Positions 32,570-39,894 of a DNA stretch of 39,894 bases are shown piece by piece. This stretch comes from Bacteroidota bacterium. GTDB taxonomy: Bacteria; Chloroflexota; Anaerolineae; Aggregatilineales; Phototrophicaceae. The notes under the pieces are model-generated. The model did no database searches. It was not told the origin of the DNA and saw only the letters and a program-made list of their open reading frames with translations. Made by a program: the position numbers and the translations under genes. The first letter of the stretch is position 1; every line of letters starts with the position of its first letter. The stretch covers positions 1 through 39,894 of the forward strand of contig JAPUDW010000391.1 of assembly GCA_027492915.1 (NCBI GenBank). Reading direction: 5' to 3'.

Positions 32570-34222
32570 TTATTGCGGGCCTAAGAAATCTGCTGGTGTG
32601 TAGACAGGTATATAAAACTCAACAGGTTCCGGGTTACGAACCAGCGCTAAGGCTGTGCTGAATACCAGCACGAATGCACTAACCAGCAGCACCACGCCCA
32701 CCACACCCAGCAAGATACGGATGCCGGTTGGGAGTATGGGCAAACTGCTCGGAATTTCGTCCGGGTTGCCCAACACTTTTTTAACCTCGTCCTCGTTTTT
32801 GTTTTCGACCTTAGGCGTTTTGGGCGCGGGAACTTTGCCACCTAACCAACCGGCGAGCGGCTTTTGCTGCGGCGATGAAGTGGCTGTGACGAGTAAATAA
32901 CCGCCCAAAATACTCATGGCGATGCCACCGATGCGCCCACTGCCCAGCAGCGCGAAGTTTAACCCCGCATCCTGAAACGCCATTAACAGGTATAAGAACC
33001 CAACGCCGAGCGCTTCACGGATCGCTAGAAACACACTGCCTCGTTCTTTGTCGCTCATATGCGGCATGAACTCGGTCAGCTTTTTATCGGCGAGTTGGCC
33101 TTCTTTGCTGCGGCTGCCCAACTGTGCGGCTTGTTCATAATAGGTGGCTGCTTCTTTGCGCAGTCCCAATTCTTCTGCGAGCTGGGCACGGCGAAAAGCC
33201 ATTTTCTGATTTTTAGGGTAAATGGGTATCGCACGATCAAGTGCCATCAGCGCCTTGCTCGGCTCGTGTTCAACGAAGTGCTCAACGACACTCATCACCG
33301 TCTTTTCACCGGCTTCGGGCTGTTGCACTAGCTTCAAGCGTAAATCATCAGCTTCGCCATCCGCACCTTGATATTTGGCGATGTCGATAGCGGTTAGGTA
33401 AATTGAGGGGTGCGTCGTTCCCGCTTTGATCGCATTCCACACCAGTTCCCGCGCATCGTCGATATACTTCAGTCGCGACAAGTAACGCACGGCGTTTGCC
33501 ATCGCGGTTTCGTTATCAACCTCAATTTCCAGCACCCGCACCCACTGCTCAATCGCTTCTTCAATCTTGTTTTTGTTCAGCAGTGCTTGTGCCTGTGCCA
33601 GATTTTTCTTGATTTGCTCAGTTTGAGAGGTCGAGAGTGGCGGTCTATCAATGGGCAGTGATTCTGGGTCGAGTGCCTCGGTGTCGAGCGAATCCTGATC
33701 GTCGTACTCAGCCCTCAAATCTTTTAGGCCGCTGCTCCCACGAGTGATAGATGCGTTTTCACTGGTGGCACGCTTTATCGCTGACTTCCCATCAGAAGTC
33801 GAACTTGCCAGTACCGCCGACAAATCGGGTGTCAGCCCCATATCTTCCATATCCGCCGTGACATTGGGAGTCATGCTGTACGAAGAAACCGCCTTGAGTT
33901 CGTTCGTAGAAAGACGTTCAATCGTAGAACGGGTTAGCGAAGCCGGTTTATCAGGTGAGGTGGCAGACGGAGAAGGCGCTTTCGTATTCAGTTTGCTAAT
34001 CAACGCCCGTGTTTGTTGGTTGTTGGGGTTAAGTTTGAGCGCTCTTTCAAGACACTGTACTTTTTTTTGCGGTTCGTTCATGGTGCGTGAAAGCCACAAC
34101 CATGCCAGTTCATTTTTCGGCTCGATCTTCAAAGACTGCATCAGCAATTCGCGCCCTTTGCTGGTATCTTTTTGATCGCGTATGGCAACGACTCCCTCTT
34201 CAAATAGGGTTTTCGCATCCAT
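32570..34222 (-). CDS. TPR protein with C-terminal membrane helices
   Basis: A 550-residue protein. TPR repeats are seen at the N-terminus (GRELLMQSLKIEPKNELAWLW, CLERALKLNPNNQQTRAL) and again in the middle (AQALLNKNKIEEAIEQWVRV, ALMALDRAIPIYPKNQKMAF, AATYYEQAAQLGSRS). Between them is a Ser/Thr-rich, low-complexity linker of about 110 residues (PSATSPDKPASLTRS, then DDQDSLDTEALDPESLP). Two or three hydrophobic segments (FLYLLMAFQDAGLNFALL, IGGIAMSILGGYLLVT and a final helix ILLGVVGVVLLVSAFVLVF) anchor the C-terminus. The topology is opposite to the signal-peptide TPR protein at 15511. AAGG eight bases before the ATG supports the start. It lies upstream of the rhomboid gene and may act with it. 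No enzymatic domain. Confidence 0.82.
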   Translation of the reverse strand: MDAKTLFEEGVVAIRDQKDTSKGRELLMQSLKIEPKNELAWLWLSRTMNEPQKKVQCLERALKLNPNNQQTRALISKLNTKAPSPSATSPDKPASLTRSTIERLSTNELKAVSSYSMTPNVTADMEDMGLTPDLSAVLASSTSDGKSAIKRATSENASITRGSSGLKDLRAEYDDQDSLDTEALDPESLPIDRPPLSTSQTEQIKKNLAQAQALLNKNKIEEAIEQWVRVLEIEVDNETAMANAVRYLSRLKYIDDARELVWNAIKAGTTHPSIYLTAIDIAKYQGADGEADDLRLKLVQQPEAGEKTVMSVVEHFVEHEPSKALMALDRAIPIYPKNQKMAFRRAQLAEELGLRKEAATYYEQAAQLGSRSKEGQLADKKLTEFMPHMSDKERGSVFLAIREALGVGFLYLLMAFQDAGLNFALLGSGRIGGIAMSILGGYLLVTATSSPQQKPLAGWLGGKVPAPKTPKVENKNEDEVKKVLGNPDEIPSSLPILPTGIRILLGVVGVVLLVSAFVLVFSTALALVRNPEPVEFYIPVYTPADFLGPQ

Positions 34223-34356
34223 CTAATTTACCTTCCCCGCAAATCATAAGTGCTTGTTAATAACGATTGTATTATAAAACGGTCAATGACATTACGACCC
34301 TTCAGAATTCGTGCGGAATGTGAATTTATTGGAATGTTGTAGGTAAACTCGCGAAA

Positions 34357-34386
34357 ATAAAAAGACACATCGTCGTGTCTTTTTAT
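34357..34386 (-). terminator. Intrinsic terminator ending the VWA operon
   Basis: AAAAAGACAC and GTGTCTTTTT (arms 34359-34368 and 34375-34384, extended by T-A pairs) form a stem of about 12 bp; on the minus strand the hairpin is followed by a T-rich tract (TTTTTATTTTC). It begins 26 bases past the stop of the double-VWA gene. Confidence 0.9.
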
Positions 34387-34411
34387 AAAGGTACAAAATA
34401 TCGACTGGTAT

Positions 34412-37261
34412 TTACCGGCGCTCTTTACGCTTTTTCAGGAGTTCACCTGCGACGTTACCGGGATCTTTGCCTCCGGTGTTTGCTGATGGGCGTGGCGCTT
34501 CTGGCGCTGCGCTATCTGTGGGCGAATCTGTAGTTCGAGTATATGGTTCAGCCCGCCGCGTTGTCGGATCGTCATTAGCGGTCGTCACACTGGTTCTCGC
34601 CCGTTGTTTCGCATCGAGTAGGGTAGACATGCGTTCGGAGGTCGCCTCGGCAGGCTGCACGCGACCAAACACCGCTTGGCGCAGCTTAAGGATGTCGGTG
34701 CGCGTCACCACCAAGCGCCGCACCGCCACATCAATCGGTAGCAGCAGCAGCGCCGCCAGCAGCAGTACCGGCCAAATAGGAGTGCCCGCCACGTTTGCTT
34801 GTAAATTGTGGTTGAAGATCGCGCCCGTGTCATCCAGCATCGAGCGTCCGCCCGTCAGGTCAGCCAGACTACGCAGCAGGGCTGCCCCGTCGCCGCGTTT
34901 GCTACGGTCGTATTCCGCCGAATAACTCATGACCCATCCGGTCGTCTGGTTAAGTCGTAAGCCGTTTGTCTCACTATTTCCCTGAATGGATAAGATGTAG
35001 GCACCCTCGGCATCTGGTGAGAAGGTTGCTTCATAACGCCCCGGCGCAACCTGTTGCAGGGTTTGCAAGGTAGGGTTGCCTTCAGGATCGACCAACGAGA
35101 ATTGCAAATCCACCCCGTTCAAGAACGCACCGCTGTTATCCCGCGCGTCAACAACCAACCGCGCATGTTCACCTTCCATGATGACTTGGCTTTCAAGATT
35201 GGTGGTCGTGCCTTCGGTGATTGTCCACCGCACAGCCTGATCCCAGAAGCGTACAAAGTCTGACCAATTCACCCAGTTGGAACCCCAACGCGCTGTCGCA
35301 TCACTCGTGAACGCCACCGAACGACCCAACCCGTACTGCCATGCGGCCAGCAGGGGATCGCTGAAAGGCTCTGGCCCGCGCAGGATGACCTCTGCTGTTT
35401 GCTTGGCGGTGGTCGCCACATAACCCATCAGCGAAGGGGCGCTGGTGATACCATTCATAATCGGGCTGGTGGAGGAAATGGTTGGGACAAACGCATTTTC
35501 AATGATGTACGAACGGGTAGCCAGCACGGTTTCTTGGGTAAAGATTGTGGGGATTTGCACCGCTGTGACGACGCTGTGGAAGTTGCCGCCGCCTGCGTTT
35601 GCCATTGCCTCTAAGAAGCTCGGCGCTGCACCACCAATTGAAATAACCGAAGTCGTAACATTGTTCTCTTGATTCAGCTTTCGGCTAATTTCGACCAATC
35701 CGGTCGGGTCAGCACCACCATCCGTCAGCAAGATAATATGCTTGCGTGCGGATGGGTCGCTGCCAATCTCCTGTGCGACGAGGTTCATACCCGCCAGAAT
35801 ATCAGTACCGCCGCTTGCACGCAAAGTCGCGACCAGCCGTTGTAGTGCTAATCGGTCACGTACGTCCTGAATGTGCGCAATCCAGTAACCAACCGAGTCG
35901 AACGAAACGACACCCGCACGATCGTTGGGTTGTAAAAAGTCCACCGAGCGAATAATCGCTTCTTTTGCCAATTCGATGTTCGGTGCACCGCTGGGACTGG
36001 GTGAGTCCATACTGCCCGAACGGTCAATCACATAGGCAATCGTGAGTTGGGGGATGCGCTGTTGATCTTTAATCTGTGAATCAAGTGGCAGTGTTTCTTC
36101 TAGTGCGGTCTTAAAATAACCGCCCGGCCCATACGTTTGTGGCCCACCAACCACCAACAACCCACCACCGAGATCGCGCACATAACTTTGCAGCACAGCC
36201 ATGCGTTCCGGCGATATATTGATTGCCGAAACATTGGCGAGAATAACGCTCTGGTACTGCGCCAGCCCCACTAAAGTGAACGGTAGCTGTTCCGGTCTTG
36301 CGCTTTCAACCGTTAAACCCGCCTGTTCCAAAGCGGGTAGGAGATAGCGTATCTCCTCATCTGTTTCCGAAACCAGCAGTACGCGCGGCGGCCCGATTAC
36401 ACGGCTAAAGGCCGAAAGCTGATTGTTCTGGTAAAAGCTGTCGTTGCTAACAGGGTCAACTTGTACTTGAAAGTCTTTGAAACCGGAGCCTGTGCCTTGT
36501 AATGACAGACTGTAGCTGTTTGTCCCTTGGCGCAGCTCGACATTTTCCTGCTGGATTATTTGCCCCGCCTGCAAAATGGTCACCCGCGCAGGGGTTTCCG
36601 CTTCCGAATTGATCGTCAAGTTGAGGTCGAAACGCTGCCCCTCGTTAATTGCGCTCGGTACGTTGACGCTGGTAACTTGCACTTCCGGTTGGTCGCTGGC
36701 GACATACGGCATGTAGCTAATCTCAACGCCGGTGGCTGCTGCTAATTCCGCTGCCGATTGCGCGTTGCCGATGGTTGGTTGTCCGTCACTCAGAATAACG
36801 ATCCGCTTGGCACTGTCTGCGGGGAACATGCCCAGTGCCAGCCGTATCGCTTGTTCGAGGTTGGTATTGCCGCTGGGTGGGGCGGATTGGATGCGCCCTA
36901 GATCGCGCGAGGTACTCACTGGACGTTCGACCAATGCTTTGCCGCCGAACAGGACTAACCCCGCCTGATCGTCCGGTAGCATTGTGCCCATAGCCTCGCG
37001 GATCGCTTCGAGGCCGCTGTCCCGTGCTGGTTGGGTCATGCTGTCCGAAACATCCAGCAGGAAAATAACCGCCAGTTTATCTGCCGCCTGTATCACCTGT
37101 GCGCCAGCCAACGCGAACACCAGCAGCAGCATAATGACCGCCCGCAAGATGAGGCTGGTGATGTCTCTCGCACGGCGGTAGATCTGTCGCGGCCATCCCG
37201 TGTAAATGATGAACGGGATGCAAACTAGTAAGACGAGTGCCAAAGGGGTCGTAAAAGTCAT
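34412..37261 (-). CDS. Double VWA-domain membrane protein with glutamine amidotransferase-like domain
   Basis: A 949-residue protein with membrane helices near both ends (residues 5-20, 37-55 and about 835-850). A first VWA domain starts at about 62 with MIDAS residues in FLLDVSDSM (Asp70, Ser72, Ser74). Next come a beta-rich region and a GATase1-like domain (about 290-390: PPRVLLVSETDEEIRYLLPALEQAGL, LGGGLLVVGGPQTYGPGG). A second VWA domain follows with YVIDRSGSMD (Asp413, Ser415, Ser417), then a second beta-rich region and a basic C-terminal tail. This layout is known in bacterial MoxR-linked operons. It is the last gene of its operon, 43 bases after the BatA-like gene, and ends at a strong terminator. 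Probable role: metal-dependent protein assembly at the membrane. Confidence 0.9.
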   Translation of the reverse strand: MTFTTPLALVLLVCIPFIIYTGWPRQIYRRARDITSLILRAVIMLLLVFALAGAQVIQAADKLAVIFLLDVSDSMTQPARDSGLEAIREAMGTMLPDDQAGLVLFGGKALVERPVSTSRDLGRIQSAPPSGNTNLEQAIRLALGMFPADSAKRIVILSDGQPTIGNAQSAAELAAATGVEISYMPYVASDQPEVQVTSVNVPSAINEGQRFDLNLTINSEAETPARVTILQAGQIIQQENVELRQGTNSYSLSLQGTGSGFKDFQVQVDPVSNDSFYQNNQLSAFSRVIGPPRVLLVSETDEEIRYLLPALEQAGLTVESARPEQLPFTLVGLAQYQSVILANVSAINISPERMAVLQSYVRDLGGGLLVVGGPQTYGPGGYFKTALEETLPLDSQIKDQQRIPQLTIAYVIDRSGSMDSPSPSGAPNIELAKEAIIRSVDFLQPNDRAGVVSFDSVGYWIAHIQDVRDRLALQRLVATLRASGGTDILAGMNLVAQEIGSDPSARKHIILLTDGGADPTGLVEISRKLNQENNVTTSVISIGGAAPSFLEAMANAGGGNFHSVVTAVQIPTIFTQETVLATRSYIIENAFVPTISSTSPIMNGITSAPSLMGYVATTAKQTAEVILRGPEPFSDPLLAAWQYGLGRSVAFTSDATARWGSNWVNWSDFVRFWDQAVRWTITEGTTTNLESQVIMEGEHARLVVDARDNSGAFLNGVDLQFSLVDPEGNPTLQTLQQVAPGRYEATFSPDAEGAYILSIQGNSETNGLRLNQTTGWVMSYSAEYDRSKRGDGAALLRSLADLTGGRSMLDDTGAIFNHNLQANVAGTPIWPVLLLAALLLLPIDVAVRRLVVTRTDILKLRQAVFGRVQPAEATSERMSTLLDAKQRARTSVTTANDDPTTRRAEPYTRTTDSPTDSAAPEAPRPSANTGGKDPGNVAGELLKKRKERR

Positions 37262-37304
37262 GCTGTTACCCGGTAACTTTTATATGCATCCGTATTCCAG
37301 CAGT

Positions 37305-39233
37305 TCATCGTGCCACCCCTTGCGCGGGACGCCGGAAAATCGGTTGAAAGAGGGTGCGTGCTTGCATCCGCTGCTGGTAGACAAACCACTCGATCACGAG
37401 TACCGCCAGCGCCAACAGAGCCACCCACGGCCAAAACTCTTGCTGCCCCACTTCGTCGCGGGTTGCCGCTGTAATCGTGTTCCCGCTCAACGAAATCGTC
37501 GGCTGCGGGGCGATATTGCTCTCGTTTGTCGCGAACAGGTTTACGGCAAACGGCGCGGTTTGGATGACTTCATTTCCCCGTAGAATGTCAATTGTGTAAA
37601 TGCCGGTTTCGTGGGTGTCGGCAAAGACCACCGTGTCGCGGTCAATCGGTAGGTTGCTGGTGCTGCCATCGGGGAGCGTTACTCGCACGCCAGTCGCATC
37701 AAACGGTGGGCGTATTGGTACCGAATTGCCCACTTGCAGCCCGTTTTGTGCCGAAATAATGCTGCTAGGTGTGAACCATTCCAGCAGGTTCGACATCAAT
37801 ATCGGCCACGTAATTTGCAGGGGTAAGTCCGAGTCGTGGATGTCGAATGCGAGTATTGCGATCTGTCGCCCATCTTGCTCACCCGCCAGCAGCAGCGCAC
37901 CGGTGTCAGTCGTCACCAGCGCATCCGCCCAATCCACGCCAGTGATCTCTTTAAACTTCAAAATATTGACATCGGCGAAGTCCACAAATGTGGTGCGCGG
38001 GTCATTTGTCTTTACGCTAAAGGAGCTGCCCGGTTCCAATTCGCCACCCACGGTAAATAGGGATGTACTCTCCGGCGGGTTGATAATCAGTAAATCGCCA
38101 TCCGGCAGCAGGCCATCTTCCGGCAGCCATCCATCAAGAATATACAAATCGTACGGCGTTGTGGGCAGCGGTCGCGTAATATCCCCCTTGAACGCCTCGA
38201 CTGACTGTAAGCTGCGCAAAACCTGTTCGAGAAACAGATTACTTTCGGACATCAACAGGGCGCGGCGTGTGTTGTTTCCACTTGAAATGGTCCACGCAGC
38301 GTTATCCTCAGCCAGATAATCAGGCACTTGTGAGTCGCTGGGTGTAGTCAAGCCCGCTTGCAGCACACTGAAACTGTCGGGTAGGGATGCACTCACCACC
38401 GGCAGGCTGGTTCCTGCTGGAACAACATATCGCTCGGCAGTGTAAAGTTCGCCGTCCACGCGCAGGTCAAAAATAATCGGCGTATCCTGTGAACCGTAAT
38501 TGGTGACCTGTGCAAAAAGCTGTGGTGGTTGGCCGGGTAGGGCGCGGGTAGCCAGCGCCGTAATCGCGAGGTTATCATTCGATTGCCCGATGGGGATGTA
38601 TTCCACTTTCCCCGGCACACCCGGTAATCCGCTGGCATCGCCTAACCCACCATCACTAATCACGATCATATTAAAGTCGCTCACGTTGATGGCGTCTGCC
38701 GATGCCAATGTTAGCGCGCCCACCCAATCGGCTTCTGCGTCGCTTGCGGTGGCGTTGTTGATCGCTGTTCGTAAAAGCACTGTATCGCGGGTTGATGCGG
38801 CGATCACTTCTGGCACATCTGCCACCCGAATGATCGTCATGGTATCGTTTTGCCCAAGCGTATCGACAATGTTTAGTGCTTGCCGTTTCGCTTCCTCAAA
38901 TCGGCTCGAACCATCGGTCATGTCAGTCGCTTGCATACTGGCCGAGGCATCCAACAGCAGTTCAATCTTGCCCGTGCTGACCGCCGGAACCGTAATAAAT
39001 GGACGTGCCAGCGCCAGCACCAGCAGCGCTAGAATAATCAGTTGTAGCAGTAGTAATAAATTGCGCCGTAATCGCTGCCACGGGGTATTGGCTTCATTGT
39101 CGCGCACAATTTGCTGCCACAGGAAGGTGCTTGATATGACGACCTCGCGCCGTCGCAGCCGCAGCATGTACAACAGCACAATCGGTATCGCCAGCAAACC
39201 GCCCAGCAGCGCAATCGGTGTTAAAAACGACAT
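37305..39233 (-). CDS. BatA-like VWA membrane protein
   Basis: A 642-residue protein. The N-terminus is the BatA-type anchor: MSFLTPIALLGGLLAIPIVLLYMLRLRRRE, a second helix at 59-80 and the loop WQRLRRNLLLLLQL between them. A VWA domain follows with the MIDAS motif LLLDASASM (Asp95, Ser97, Ser99) and MIVISDGGLG. Long beta-rich regions of no known type follow, and a last hydrophobic helix (WVALLALAVLVIEWFVYQ) sits near the C-terminus. BatA-like proteins occur with a MoxR AAA+ ATPase and a DUF58 protein. The end of a likely DUF58 gene is present at 39769, and the double-VWA gene is next, so this is probably such an operon. Function beyond this is inferred. Confidence 0.88.
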   Translation of the reverse strand: MSFLTPIALLGGLLAIPIVLLYMLRLRRREVVISSTFLWQQIVRDNEANTPWQRLRRNLLLLLQLIILALLVLALARPFITVPAVSTGKIELLLDASASMQATDMTDGSSRFEEAKRQALNIVDTLGQNDTMTIIRVADVPEVIAASTRDTVLLRTAINNATASDAEADWVGALTLASADAINVSDFNMIVISDGGLGDASGLPGVPGKVEYIPIGQSNDNLAITALATRALPGQPPQLFAQVTNYGSQDTPIIFDLRVDGELYTAERYVVPAGTSLPVVSASLPDSFSVLQAGLTTPSDSQVPDYLAEDNAAWTISSGNNTRRALLMSESNLFLEQVLRSLQSVEAFKGDITRPLPTTPYDLYILDGWLPEDGLLPDGDLLIINPPESTSLFTVGGELEPGSSFSVKTNDPRTTFVDFADVNILKFKEITGVDWADALVTTDTGALLLAGEQDGRQIAILAFDIHDSDLPLQITWPILMSNLLEWFTPSSIISAQNGLQVGNSVPIRPPFDATGVRVTLPDGSTSNLPIDRDTVVFADTHETGIYTIDILRGNEVIQTAPFAVNLFATNESNIAPQPTISLSGNTITAATRDEVGQQEFWPWVALLALAVLVIEWFVYQQRMQARTLFQPIFRRPAQGVAR

Positions 39234-39251
39234 GGTTAAGTCTTTAACGCC

Positions 39252-39713
39252 TTATGACTTTGATTCATGTTGGAGTTCCTCGCGCACTTTCATGAGAATT
39301 TTCCCAAGGTGGTTTTCTCCAACCCACTCGTTTCGTTTGTCATCATAAATACAACCATAAAATCGGTCATTCCAATTATTGCCTTCGATCAAGGTTGTAT
39401 TTCCAGTATCTAAAAGTTTCGTTTTCAATTCTGGATAACGTGTAAATTTTTGCTTAACGAGCATTTCCATAATAACAAGACTGACATCAAACCAATCCGT
39501 TCGCCGTTTTATTTTACGCCCCATACGCTTGGCGATACCCGGACTTCCCGCTGCTTTGATTGCGCGACGTTCGGCATAATCAAGGCTTTTTGCTGCTTGA
39601 AAGGCATGTTCGATGGTTGGATAACTAGCGCCTTCATATTCAACTTCAGTCGAGTAAAAGTTGGAAAGAAAGTCGTATGTGCCTCTGAAATCGGCGATTA
39701 TATTCTCGTTCAT
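39252..39713 (-). CDS. NADAR-family (YbiA-like) N-glycosidase
   Basis: A 153-residue single-domain protein with the NADAR/DUF1768 motifs: TYDFLSNFYSTEVEYEGASYPTIEHAFQAAKSLD, the catalytic-site region around IEHAFQAAK, GSPGIAKRMGRKI, and EGNNWNDRFYG near the C-terminus. E. coli YbiA hydrolyses the N-glycosidic bond in unstable riboflavin-pathway intermediates; other members remove ADP-ribose from nucleobases. The gene is noticeably AT-richer than the VWA genes and has a weak ribosome site. It lies 18 bases upstream of the BatA-like gene and 55 bases after the DUF58-like stop, so it is read within the same strand and possibly the same operon. Which reaction it performs is not clear. Confidence 0.9.
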   Translation of the reverse strand: MNENIIADFRGTYDFLSNFYSTEVEYEGASYPTIEHAFQAAKSLDYAERRAIKAAGSPGIAKRMGRKIKRRTDWFDVSLVIMEMLVKQKFTRYPELKTKLLDTGNTTLIEGNNWNDRFYGCIYDDKRNEWVGENHLGKILMKVREELQHESKS

Positions 39714-39718
39714 AAAAT

Positions 39719-39760
39719 CTTTGCGTCTTTGCCTCTTAGCGCCTTTGCGTTGCGTCTTTG
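39719..39760. repeat. Short degenerate tandem repeat (CGCAAAG type)
   Basis: The stretch reads four imperfect units of CTTTGCG with CTC/TTAG between them; on the minus strand it is CAAAGACGCAA, CGCAAAGGCG, CTAAGAGG and CAAAGACG. It lies directly upstream of the NADAR gene start. The core GCGCCTTTGCGTT is shared exactly with 13726-13738 near lutB. Confidence 0.6.
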
Positions 39761-39768
39761 TTCCTATC

Positions 39769-39894
39769 TTACTTCACCGCGCTCAGCCGCCGCAGGCTTT
39801 GCAGGATCACCTTCTCCCACGCCTCACTGGTCTCAACCGTCACATAATGCACACCGCGCTTAACGCACTCGGCTTGGATACCATCGTGCCACTC
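39769..39894 (-). CDS. C-terminus of a probable DUF58-family protein, cut by window edge
   Basis: Reading from the window edge on the minus strand gives 41 codons before a TAA at 39769-39771: WHDGIQAECVKRGVHYVTV, then SEAWEKVILQSLRRLSAVK. The pattern of a hydrophobic beta strand (HYVTV), an acidic turn, then a basic helix ending in two positively charged residues matches the C-terminal end of DUF58 proteins, which occur upstream of BatA-type genes. Only the end is present, so this is an inference from context and a short sequence. The NADAR gene begins 55 bases later on the same strand. Confidence 0.6.
   Translation of the reverse strand, partial: EWHDGIQAECVKRGVHYVTVETSEAWEKVILQSLRRLSAVK

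Overview
The window looks like a chromosomal segment of a Chloroflexota bacterium (Anaerolineae-like). This is inferred from the gene mix: secreted beta-propeller, PPC-repeat and Thr/Pro-rich lipoproteins, TPR membrane proteins, a LutB/LutC pair, a MoxR-type VWA operon and many unnamed conserved proteins. It is not proven by a marker gene. Most genes have moderate to high GC; a few (9547-10281, 11002-12498, 18592-19655, 39252-39713) are visibly AT-richer and may be recent arrivals. No CRISPR array, prophage or insertion sequence is visible.

Layout. Positions 1-9541 hold a minus-strand series: a partial FAD oxidoreductase, CorA, a GT39-like membrane glycosyltransferase, an OsmC protein, an SDR broken by one stop codon, a deazaflavin-type small reductase, elongation factor P, two unknown genes and an acyl-CoA dehydrogenase-fold protein. 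Positions 9547-15166 hold LutC and LutB, separated by a secreted propeller protein and a THUMP-type methyltransferase whose N-terminus has no normal start codon. Two valine tRNAs (CAC and GAC), each with its own terminator, follow at 15275-15467. Positions 15511-20985 hold a membrane TPR protein, MutY with an almost intact Nudix box, a frameshifted WD40 protein and an SH3 lipoprotein.

The most interesting region is 21089-21313, upstream of aspartokinase (lysC). It has a promoter, a Shine-Dalgarno sequence, a 28-codon leader peptide dense in Met and Thr codons, and a strong intrinsic terminator just before lysC. An upstream G/U-rich element can pair with the terminator's loop and arms. Together these form a complete candidate ribosome-mediated attenuator that would sense the end products Met and Thr, like the enterobacterial thr leader but with a mixed Met/Thr code.

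Positions 22728-30239 hold a GNAT acetyltransferase, a class V aminotransferase with a methyltransferase, an orphan NarL-type sensor kinase, a secreted PPC-repeat protein and SurE. Positions 30434-39894 hold an unknown membrane protein, a rhomboid protease, a TPR membrane protein, and an operon with a double-VWA protein, a BatA-like VWA protein, a NADAR-family N-glycosidase and the end of a likely DUF58 gene. Stem-loop terminators separate most transcription units. Several palindromic or short-repeat elements lie between genes.
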